Positions 23,627 to 33,334 of a stretch of DNA of 64,000 nucleotides are shown here, piece after piece. The DNA is taken from contig OZ026522.1 in NCBI GenBank assembly GCA_964019695.1, positions 18,722,687-18,786,686 on the forward strand, read 5' to 3'. The stretch is from Loripinus fragilis (taxonomy: Eukaryota; Mollusca; Bivalvia; Lucinida; Lucinidae). Each line of letters begins with the position of its first letter. Position 1 is the stretch's first letter. Position numbers and translations under genes: made by a program. The notes below the pieces were generated by a model. It had not been told where the DNA came from, did not search any database, and worked only from the letters and a program-made list of their open reading frames with translations.

Positions 23627-24141
23627 GTTCCTCACATCGGTTGCCAGAAAAATGACCTTCACACCCCAATGAACATGTTCCATTCTCTCTGATGCATGAG
23701 CCATTTAGACAATTTCCAGGACATTTCATTGAGCAATTCATGCCATAGTAGCCATTCACACAATCCAGCTTACAAGTCCCGTTATGGCGGTAACAGTCCA
23801 TCTCAAGGCACGTTGTACTACAACTGTTGTCACAAACATCACCCCAGTAGGTCTTGATGCAGCCCTGTACACAGATACCCGTGCTGGCGTTACAGTCATT
23901 CCCAATGCAGTTCTCAGAGCAATTCATGGAACAGGTATTACCCCAGAAGGAGTTCTCACAGCCAAACAAGCAGTTTCCATCCCTATCACAGACTGATATA
24001 GAGGTACTCGCTGCATCCTGACAGTGGTCATTGCAGGTCAATTCACACTTTGGACCCCAATGATTCACTTCACATACTTTGCAAGATAAGTCTTGGAAAC
24101 ATGTTCCACCAACACATGATACTGGACAGCGCTCATCGCAT
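23627..24141 (-). CDS. EGF-repeat exon 3 of a MEGF/SREC-like gene (copy 1)
   Basis: A 515-base exon encoding about 171 residues that form roughly four MEGF-type EGF repeats. Each has the form C-x-NGxC-x-LGC-xG-xxGxxC, for example NGTCSLGCEGHFSGNRC and NGTCKLDCVNGYYGMNC. This pattern is typical of MEGF10/11, Draper and SREC-like receptors, which bind apoptotic cells or polyanionic ligands. The family link is by cysteine pattern only. The acceptor TGTTTTAG is phase 2 and matches exon 2. The donor GAAC-GTAAGT after 23627 is phase 1 and is the last clear exon. No membrane helix or cytoplasmic exon was found downstream. A MITE starts at the donor (23437-23619), and a copy 1-specific MITE sits 36 bases before the acceptor. 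Divergence from copy 2 is concentrated in the first 142 bases. Confidence 0.85.
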
Positions 24142-24177
24142 CTAAAACAAACAGAGCCAGCTGATGAAAGGTAGCTA

Positions 24178-24726
24178 TTACTTGACTTTTCGCTTACTGT
24201 AAAGGCGGCAAAATTAAAAATCAAATCTGGGTGTGGTTCGGCTATTTCATCTGCTAAGGAAGGGAAATCAGGTTTTATTTATATTTTTGTAAAGAGTTAA
24301 TAAGCTTTTTGAGCCGCACAAACGTGCGTGCATTTCATGAAAATCCTAACCGTATACACACTGAAGTCACATTTCTTATCCCTTAAAGCGCATAATCATA
24401 AAATGTATGTTTTTGTCGTCCACTAAACTATTTTAAGCCTCATAGATAAACAGTGTGGACCCAGATCAGACTGCTCCTGTAGGAGCAGTCTGATCTGGGT
24501 CCACAATGTTTGCCTCACTGCTTATGTAAAATAGACATTTTCAGATGCAGTTACTTTGCTGGCGTTTTAAGGACTAAATAATGACTGAGGTTGGGGCACA
24601 AGATGATACGGTTACTCTTGAATAAAACCACGCCTCCTTTTCAGCTGTTACCTATGCCTAAGGTTGACTAGTCCTTATTACGCATTCATGAGGCACCGCC
24701 TTTACCGTAAGTGAAACGTCAAGTAA
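24178..24726. mobile_element. TA-flanked MITE (549 bp), copy 1 only
   Basis: The 32-base terminal repeats start TTACTTGACTTTTCGCTTAC and TTACTTGACGTTTCACTTAC. TA is duplicated on each side. Copy 2 has the empty site GCTATCTATCGC near 40,820. It contains a perfect 25-base inverted repeat at 24454-24505. Confidence 0.92.
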
Positions 24727-27190
24727 TATCTATCGCATGGACAATCAACATTTTCTCCCTCGCATATAATTTTCAGAAAACAAAAAAAAACCCACCAGGC
24801 CAGAACATGCCACAATCACATTCCACAAAGTTTGCTTTGGTACCCACCAATAATAGTTCATTACTAATTAAGACAAGTTGTGTGAATGAGATCAAACACT
24901 TGACACATAGAGCCACAAAATAGTTGCACAGGTGAATGCAAGTGTAGGCTTCATTCTTACATGTCATGCACCTGAGTATAACATTTTTCATTCTCATAAA
25001 TGTTAAAATACCAGCAATAGTTGGTATAATAACATTAATCAGCATTATAAATACAACATTCGAGAGTTTGAGAGCAAGAAAAGTCTTAATTTATCAGCAT
25101 TTTAGTTTTTGTGAGCAATTAAAAGTCCATGCTTAGGTGAGATGAGCACGAAAATAATTTTATAAACTGGGGGTCTGGTTACATATTCTAATGTACTGTC
25201 ATGTTATTTGTCTTTTTTAAATCTTAATTTAGCAATTTTAAAAATAAACAACTGTGGATAATGATAGTCCTAAACATCTTTTTCTGTTCGATCAGAGTCT
25301 CTGTTGTACAATAATATGCCTCAAGAGAGAGGAGACCGAAACATATGTCATATTGGGACATGCTTATTGGTCTGCAAAGTCTTTTAAAAGTCTTTCTCGT
25401 CCAAATGAAGAATCCATGAGCCATCAGCCACCGACACTATTGTATAATGTCAAGTAAGACAATCCGTTTTGACTGTAAAATTGCGAGTATTTCCTTATCC
25501 ATCGGTTTATTTCTTTATTTTGTTGCTCGAAAGAACGGTTTCAATGCGGTAGCTCTTTTAAGCATGTCCCAATATTGTGTTGGTTTTGTGTTGCACTGTC
25601 TCAAATTATTAAAGTATAAAATCCAAAAACTTCAAGCCGAATTTCCAGTTAACAAATATATTTTCATATTTTGAATGGTAGATTATATCAAATGTTGTAC
25701 AACAATATGAACTCAACACAAAGATATAATCGGTTACGTGTGTTTTTATTATTTTTTACAATGTTATAAGAACTATGTCCATTTCAGTTTCGTTTCTAAA
25801 TAAACCAGTAACACACTGAATGTTAGCGCAAACAGCTAGGTATTAGTCATAAAATTGAGCCAAAATCTGTGAAACCCAGCCTTAATGATGAAGTCGTCAA
25901 AATTTAATTAATTACATACACTTAATCTACGAAGTGGTAAGAAGTCATCCTGCAAATTTTATAAAGTTATCTCCATTATACATGGAAATATGGTCTTTTA
26001 AAACTATATACTGTCTAAACTTAAACACGCACTGTCAGAAACGTCATGACGTTACTAATGACGTCAAAGTTAACTTTATGATTTGCGGATTTGCAGGATG
26101 CATTAAAAACATGCTATTTCTTGCTAGCATACATTTTTATAATACTTGGCATTTGTGCATTGGAATTCGCAAAAAAATTGACATTGATTCATTTTTGCAT
26201 GATCTGAAAACGACTGACCTTTGTTAAAAAATTCTAACAGTTGCTAAGGTAAAGTTGTTGCCATGGAGACATACGGCATGATTAAGAAGAAGTTTTATCA
26301 GAAAATAATTGCCAGTTTTATGCTACTATCTACATGAATAGGCTTTAAGGCAATATATAAACATAGTAAGTAAGTGTGCAAAGATCAGGAATCGATACAA
26401 TAAAGTACCACACCTGACCTAAGATACCAATGGGAAAGTAACAAACTCACAATTAGACATCACAAAGGAGAGCCAACAGGTCAGCTCTTTCCCAGCAGGT
26501 GACAACAAGGCACACAAAACGGACGCGTACAAAGGCATAGCAAAAACAAGACAGAAAAAAACCCATAAAATATCCACAAAAGAAGTACCGCCTTCGAACG
26601 GTCAGTAAAATATTTTACTGGAGGGCTTGGCGCCAACCTCATCCTTTATTCAGATGTTGATCAAGTAACATAGATATTTGGTTTGCATGTTAAATTTCGT
26701 TTTTTTTGTGTTTTCAAATGATTTTTACATAAAAGTCCTAAATACCACTAAGGCAGATTTTCACAAATTGCAGATCATTTGTTACTGGGAGGCTTTGGCG
26801 AATTGATACCTCAGGTTAAAAATTACAAGAATTTTTATTGGATGGTGGGGTAAGTTTTGACATCATGACCAACAGCGACGACCTCTATGCAGATGGTTTG
26901 TTGATTTTATCTCTTTATCAGTTTGGCTTTTGAAATGAAAACGTTTTGTGGATGAAAGTCGGTTATTTCAGAAGGTCGTTTATCACATATTGTCACAAAA
27001 TGCTGAATTTTGTGAATTTTAAAATAATGTTACTAATGTTCAAATGGCCAGCCTGTATGAACAGTTTGCCAATATCTGTTTATAATTAGGGTAAATTAAA
27101 TGTCTGGCTATTTGGGGATGCAAAAACAGTAGTCGTTTTAGATAAGGCCTTGAAGACTACTGATATGCAATTTTCAGACATATTTCTTAC
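24727..27190. other. Intron between EGF exons 2 and 3, copy 1
   Basis: AT-rich. It contains repeat family A in inverse orientation at 26,357-26,695. No exon seen; the open frames at 25,224-25,674 and 25,934-26,227 lack domains and diverge freely from copy 2. Confidence 0.6.
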
Positions 27191-27460
27191 CTGCACCCAC
27201 CGAGGACGTCATATTTACACCCTTCAGTACAACAGCAGCCAAAGTCACATGTCTTGTTGATACAAAAGTTTGAGCACTCTGAGTGACAAGTTGGTGAACA
27301 ATAGTTGCCTTCACATCCAAACAAACAGGTACCATCCACTTGATCACAGCTCGACTCAGTAGAATTGGGTTCTTTTAAGCAACGACCGCATTTTTCACAC
27401 CTCGTGTTAAAATAGTAATGGTTGGCAATACAGAGCTCACATGACACTTTATTGGAATCG
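27191..27460 (-). CDS. EGF-repeat exon 2 of a MEGF/SREC-like gene (copy 1)
   Basis: A 270-base exon with acceptor TTGTTTTCAG before 27460 (phase 2) and donor GCAG-GTAAGAA after 27191 (phase 2). It encodes about 90 residues with 18 or more cysteines, including VSCELCIANHYYFNTRCEKC and DGTCLFGCEGNYC, and ends in a dense cysteine stretch (DFGCCCTEGCKYD). The spacing is EGF/laminin-like rather than zinc-binding. It joins in frame to exon 1 upstream and exon 3 downstream. It is nearly identical to its copy 2 partner at 43957-44226. Confidence 0.85.
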
Positions 27461-28489
27461 CTGAAAACAACAAAGGGGTTGAACTTTGGGTTGAATGTAC
27501 CAGGGTTTTTTCTAACCCAAAAGAACAATTTGAGTCATTCTTATTTTGTAATCAACTTAAACCGTTCAATCAACTTAAACCGAAACTGTCGTAGCCAAAC
27601 TAGTATCAAATCAAAAAAAAGTTTCTCTTCTGGCAACCGTAAACCGAGTTTGATTTACCTATTATTTTTGGACCATATATGAAATGAACCATGTTTAAAA
27701 GCTGAAAATGTATTTGATGCAAATTTATAATGAATTTGCTTATTGGCGTGGTTGGATAAAATGGCATTACGATCAGACAAATTAAATAGCACGGTTATGA
27801 AGGAACTAGATAGCTCACCTTAATTTTGTTTAGCCCAGTTTGCTTTTTTGTTAAGCTTAATTTGTGTAACTTTAGTAGAGGACAACATAACGGGCCTCAA
27901 GTATTGTACATTTGAGCAATGAGAAACGTTTGTGAATGATTATTGTTATTCTGAACCAATGTAACATACAGTTGCTTAAAGAATTTCTATTTTATAGGTC
28001 GCGTGAATTTAGTTCAGCTGAGCAAACCCATATGGGCAGTTCAGAAAGTGGGTATTATTAAGCTTAGGCCCATGTGAATGTATTTAAAGGGACGGCAGCA
28101 TTAAAAGCAAGTTCATCTAAAATACACGCCCATGTTAAATCATGAAGTATGAGACAACCCCAATCAAACTCGAATGCAAAATAAGAAAGTTACAGATGTT
28201 TGTATATAGATTATTGAAGCAATGCAGGGCGGTCATTTTAGACTGTTTTATATCAGACTCTGATCGGTTTTGTGGCAGCTTGCATGTTTTAATTAGACTT
28301 GCTTGTCAGATGCACTTGCTTTTTATATTGCCCCCTTCAAATAATCTATTTTAACTCTTGCTGCCATTTGCTCAGTGGAGCTAAACCATTTAGGTAATTT
28401 TAGTAGATGATCTTCTGAGGATCATTCATGTGTAATCATGAGTTTCGGGGAATAACGGCCTATATAATTTGTTCTTTTTTTAAAACTCT

Positions 28490-29299
28490 GGCGGTCAATT
28501 TGTTCAGTGAAGCAAATAACTTTTCGCCAATTTTATTGAGGGCCCTATTGGGAACATTCTGTGCATTTTTTTTTAATTTTAGCCAACAGTTCCGCAGCAG
28601 ATAGCATTCAAACTTTTCCTATTTTAGCAATGTTGGTCAATCTGTTTGTCAAAGCAAACCCTTTGGACAATTCTGGTAGAGAACTTTTTAGGGAACGTTT
28701 GTGTGATATTATTTTGGATTTTGACCAACTGTTCAGGCGGAGATGTTGTTTAAAGGATTTCTACTTTTAATTCTGGCCATTTTGGCGGAGTAAATCCAAT
28801 TGAGCAAGTTTGGTAGAGGGCCTTATGAAGAACATTTATGTGAAAACAATTTGAATTTGGGCAAGCAGTTCAGGAGGAGATGTCATTAAAAAGTATTCTA
28901 CTTTTCAACTCTGTTGGCCATTTTTGGCGGAGCAAAACTATTATGGCAATTTAGTAGAGTGCTTTTATTTGAAATTATTTTGAATTTGGACCAACTGTTC
29001 AAGAGGAAACGTCGTTGAAAAAAGGTTTCTATTTTAAACTTTTTTAGCCATTTGTTTTGTAGAGCAAAATATTTTAGGCAAATTGATAGAGGGCCTTATA
29101 AAGAACATTTTTGTGAAATGATTGTGAATTTTGGCTAACAGTTCAGGAGGAGATGTCGTTAAAATGTTTCTACTTTAAGCTCTGGTGGCCATTTTCTTTG
29201 GCTGAACAAAATCGCTTGGACAATTTTGATAGAGGGTCTTATTAAAATGTCCTTTAAAGCATTTGTTGACGACGGAAGATGATCGACGGACAAAGCATT
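28490..29299. repeat. Degenerate tandem array in the EGF intron, copy 1
   Basis: The phrases CAACAGTTCAGGAGGAGATG and GGCCATTTTGGCGGAGCAAA recur several times with a period of roughly 130-150 bases. Copy 2 retains only the first part (to 45,354) and lacks the equivalent of 28592-29299. 27,461-28,489 is plain AT-rich intron. Confidence 0.7.
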
Positions 29300-29457
29300 A
29301 CGGACACAAAACGATCACAATAGCTCACCATGAACCAATGGCTCATGTAAGCTAAAACACACAAGCAAACATCACACAGAAGAGAGCTAGGTGGTCAGAG
29401 GAAGCAGAATTGAACAGTTAAAAGTGCTTGCATAAAATAAAAGAAAAGATGACTCAC

Positions 29458-29614
29458 ACAAGCATTGAGCCGCATTTCAAGCAGTTGTTGTCACATTCGT
29501 ACTGACAGTGATCACCACCGTGTCCTTGATTACACGTGTACTTGCACTCCATTGTCTTATCATCACACGTAACGGCTTTAACGTTGAGCGTTTCATTGCA
29601 TAGTGACGAACAGT
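29458..29614 (-). CDS. EGF-repeat exon 1 (first recognisable) of a MEGF/SREC-like gene (copy 1)
   Basis: A 157-base exon with acceptor TTACATTTCAG before 29614 (phase 1) and donor TGT-GTGAGT after 29458 (phase 2, matching exon 2). It encodes DCSSLCNETLN, then TMECKYTCNQGHGGDHCQYE and CDNNCLKCGS, an EGF-type cysteine arrangement. The open frame upstream of the acceptor is intron. No signal-peptide exon lies between here and the duplication junction at 30,272, so this gene copy has lost its 5' end unless it is spliced to the copy 2 LRR exon, whose donor has the matching phase. Confidence 0.8.
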
Positions 29615-30047
29615 CTGAAATGTAAAGTTCGAATGGCTGATCTGAGTCTTCTCTGTGTGCATACTCTCTTGATGGTTTTGTCATAGTATGGCCCATTAGT
29701 GTTTGGCCTTGCACTGTCAAAGCCATTCCTGGAAATATGTGAGCAGGCAATATAATGGCATTGTACCAGTATTTTGAGTAGTGCGTGCCTGTAACGTTCT
29801 AGGAAGTGGAGAGGGTTTTATTTGTTGACCTCTGTTATACCCGACCCCGTTACTAGGTTAAAATAATGCATGCGACTAAATGTACAATTTTAATTATTCT
29901 TTTTTATCAAAAGATACAATCACAAAAATACAGTACATAGACGTTATTTCTTTTGCTTAGCTGTTCGTTCAGTATTGAGATAAGTTCCACTCTATGATAG
30001 CTTCTAAATAGAGTCAATCATAGAGTGTCCTATCGCAATTACATGTA

Positions 30048-30272
30048 CAAGGGGCATTTGGAAAGTTCTTAGCATGGCATCATAACTCTACAATGCGTTA
30101 ATGAAATGTTATCAAATGATACTTTTTTGAAAACTAGAATTCAACGGCTACCTGATGGTTTAATTTTTATCGAAAAAGGACTCGGCGTGCACGTGCAGCG
30201 CATGCTCGAAATGAGTAGGGTTTATACACTGGATGAAATTTAAGCAAAATATTTGTAAAAAAAAGCGAAGAA
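30048..30272. mobile_element. Truncated left end of the Tc1-like element, copy 1
   Basis: It starts with the terminal repeat CAAGGGGCATTTGGAAAGTT and stops at the duplication junction after 225 bases. The full element is at 46103-49126. The truncation shows that the distal breakpoint fell inside the transposon. Confidence 0.88.
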
Positions 30273-31304
30273 AAACGCATGGGAATGGACACGAAAAGAC
30301 TGAGAATTTTTCTGTCAGTTAATGCTGCTGTTAGCGCTATCCGGTAATGTGCAGTGTAGTATTTACTATTTTTTTTATATTTACGACACGAAATTAAATT
30401 GATATATTTGACCATCTACAGAACTGAATCTGAATATATACTTAGTATGTTTTATGATGTTAAAATCTCATAACTAAGCCAAGTGAATACTTAACTTTAA
30501 GTATGATAGTAACCTGTTACCTACATGTATTTTTTGCAATGTCGTTCTTCAAACCATAACGGCCGTCGTCGCGAGAACACCCGTTTTCGTAGTTTCCAAC
30601 TAGTAAATCTTAAAGCAACCTAATCAGCTGAATATTGAAAACTTGCACAAAGCAAATTCGTATATTGTCTATAGCAAAAAGTGAAACATAAAGGCGCTTA
30701 TCAGACTGTGCGGATTTCCTCGCAACGATGCTCATATATATGCACGGGTATCCAGTGGTGTTAGGTAACTGTTCTTTCGTGTTGGGACGTTAATCTACTT
30801 CCGAATATTGAGCATATGTGCAGTCAAAGCTCATTCGGGAAAGTCTGCCACAATTCGAGAATCGAATCATGGCTCGGTGTATGTAAGGAGCATTACGCGT
30901 AGTACTATGTGCCAAAAAGCTCCATTTTGTCAGCTGGAATTGGTGTATGGAAAATTAGTTCCGTAGCATGTGGGTTCAGCTCTATTAAAAATCAGTTATT
31001 CTTATTTTCCCAAACGTTTAATCAGCAGAATAAATGAAGTTTATGTTTTTTCAATAAAATATCGCTATAAACTTCATTTAAGCCGTTTGTTTTGCTGCAA
31101 TCACACTTTTTATTGTGTTAACATGGTTTCTGTGACGTCAGCGTCGCGTTATATAACATCAGCGTCACGTTATCACCCGCGTTCTCAAAGAAGATCCTCG
31201 ATGGATTCCACGGAATTTCGCGGAATCGGCGGAGGCAGTTCCTCTTGCGCATATGCCATTAGTACCAACATTCGATAAGCTGGAACATATCGCCTAGATA
31301 TATA

Positions 31305-31514
31305 CAGTAAAACCTTTGAAAAATGGCCACTCACAAATAGACAAAATCAAATATCCTTTTGACAAATGGTAGGGGAGCTGAATGAAAGTAGAAAGTTTTG
31401 CAGAATGCTCCCCTTGGAGCAATCTGCAATACTTTTAACCTGCATTAAGTGATGATTAGTCTTGAAATCATTTTTTGTCTTTTTGAGGGTGGCCATTCTA
31501 CACAGTTTTCACTG
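31305..31514. mobile_element. MITE family C abutting the LRR exon donor, copy 2
   Basis: Duplicate of 14695-14905, with the same TA flanks and the same contribution to the predicted donor at 31517-31516. Confidence 0.82.
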
Positions 31515-31517
31515 TAC

Positions 31518-32980
31518 CTCCTTTTGTTGAAGGTATTGTGTTTGGTGATGTAATCGTTGGTGTAGAAGACTTCTTTGTAGGCGTGGATGGCACAATTGTG
31601 GAAGTTATAGTGGTAGTAGAGGTCGTTGTAGGAGTTGTTGTCGTGGTAGGTGTTGTTGTTTCGGGGGCAATTGTTGTTGTGGGGGCAGTTGTAGTTGTGG
31701 GGACAGTTGTTGTTGTGGTACTGGTTGTTGTTGTGGGGGCAGTTGTGGTTGTGGTGGTGGCTGTGGTTGTACTAGTTGACGTTGAAGTTGACGGTGTTGA
31801 CAATGTCGTCGTCGTGATACCGGTAACCTCTACTCTAACAGTAATGTTATCAGATGCAGTACCGTTATATACCTCGAAGGTCCATTGACCATTGTCCGTT
31901 TTTCCCACTCCATTAATCACTAGTGTTCCATTGTCTAGAATGGAGTATTGTCCACTTCTTGTTCCTGCCTCTATGAAAGATCCTCCACTTGGCGAAATCC
32001 ATTTCACTTCAGGAATAGGATTACCTTCAAATTCACAATTGATGGACAGGTTATGATGTACATCAATTCTATACAGCTGTCTGTCGCAGTGTAAGACTTT
32101 TGGTGGTTTGCATCTGAAATCTGTGTCAGGAACATTTATAAATGCGTGGTATTTGACTCTGGCAGGACCATTGCATACGACCTCCCCTCCATCTCTGCCA
32201 CTCATCAGGAATTCCGGCTTAAGATCATGAAACCAGTAAAGCTGACAATGGCAGGACCATGGATTATTTGATAGATGGAGTGTTGCAAGACTATTCAGTT
32301 TTGGCTTCAATGTCTTTGGCAGATCACGGAATAAATTATCACTTAAGTCTAACGTTGTTAGTGATAACAGTGGAGCTAAAACACTCGCGTTTAGCCTTTT
32401 TAAATGATTGGAATACAGTTTTAATACTCTTAAATTATTTAAGTCTGAAAATATATCCGGTGACAGCTTTGAAATTTTCATATCACCTAAGTTTAGTTCT
32501 TCAATGCTTTTGATATGTGTGAACAGCGTTTTTTTCAAATTGGCAATAATGATTCCCAGATATATCTAAAGTCCTCAATTGTGGTAATCCGCGAAACACA
32601 AAACCGTTTAACGATCTTAAATTGTTGTTAGCAATACTTAAATCACGTAATTCATTTAGACCTGCAAACGCACCATCGGCTATTGTATTAACCTCACTGT
32701 ATGTGACTATAAGAGATTTTAACTGTGTCATTGGCTGCACGTTTGATTGCTGAAAATGGTGTAAGGTGTTATGTTTGGAAGGTAGCCCAGAGACTGACAG
32801 AACAATTGTTGCTTGATCTAAGCCTGACGGCCAAGCTGTTTGTCCTGGGTTACATTTAACAGAGTAACTTCGACAAATACAGTCAGTTGGGCAAGAAACA
32901 ACATTGATTGTTTTCGATGCAAGTGTAAATAAAACAACAAAAGCGTTAAAACACTGTATTTTTTCCACATTTAACTTCAT
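31518..32980 (-). pseudogene. LRR-Ig-Thr-rich exon with one-base frameshift (copy 2)
   Basis: Duplicate of the copy 1 exon at 14909-16340, starting at the ATG at 32980. The signal peptide, LRRNT, LRRs, LRRCT, Ig-like domain (again lacking the F-strand Cys) and Thr-rich stalk are all present. A run of T at 32529-32535 has seven bases where copy 1 has six (15890-15895). This shifts the frame in the middle of the LRRs and splits the reading into two overlapping frames. The Thr-rich stalk is nine residues longer than in copy 1. The same phase 1 donor is kept at 31517-31516. No ZP exon follows; the next exons on this strand are the copy 1 EGF exons. The single-base change lies in a homopolymer, so an assembly error is possible. 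Confidence 0.8.
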
Positions 32981-33097
32981 TCTTAAATAATATTCCACCA
33001 CTTCTCACATAATCTCGCTGTATCAGCTTTTTCTTTTAGTACTGGTAACAACATACAAAAATCATATAAATTCCACAAAAAAATAACAGTAAAAATT

Positions 33098-33334
33098 AGC
33101 CACAGCATGAGCTTTACAATAATGTGGTATGTGCGACCAACAGATGCTCACACCAGCCTGTGCTTAAGCACAGTCTGATTAGAGCCTTTGCCAGTCACTT
33201 TAATTTTCTATGTCTATTAAGCTACTGGCCAAATGGCATTTGGAGTTTCTAAGCTTAATAGGAGGTTGCACAGTCTCATATGAGTCTACTCTTGTCAAAA
33301 TGCCACATTGCTGGAAATCACATGTCGCGGTTCA
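33098..33334. mobile_element. MITE family B upstream of the LRR exon, copy 2
   Basis: Duplicate of 16457-16693. Confidence 0.8.

Larger units (their letters stand above)
13662..30272. repeat. Tandem segmental duplication, copy 1
   Basis: About 16.6 kb that repeats immediately as 30,273-46,324. The match starts at the sequence AAACGCATGGGAATGG (13,662 and 30,273) and continues through the LRR exon, spacer, EGF exons and intronic repeats with a few percent difference by eye. Copy 1-specific features are a TA-flanked MITE at 24178-24726 and about 708 bases of tandem repeat at 28592-29299 that copy 2 lacks. The left flank holds the ZP exons. Confidence 0.95.

Noticed and set aside
29615..29750. 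N-terminal part of the open frame over EGF exon 1 (starting MPAHIFPGMA)
   Set aside because: It lies upstream of a clear acceptor at 29614. The sequence resembles a dispersed repeat, not a signal peptide.
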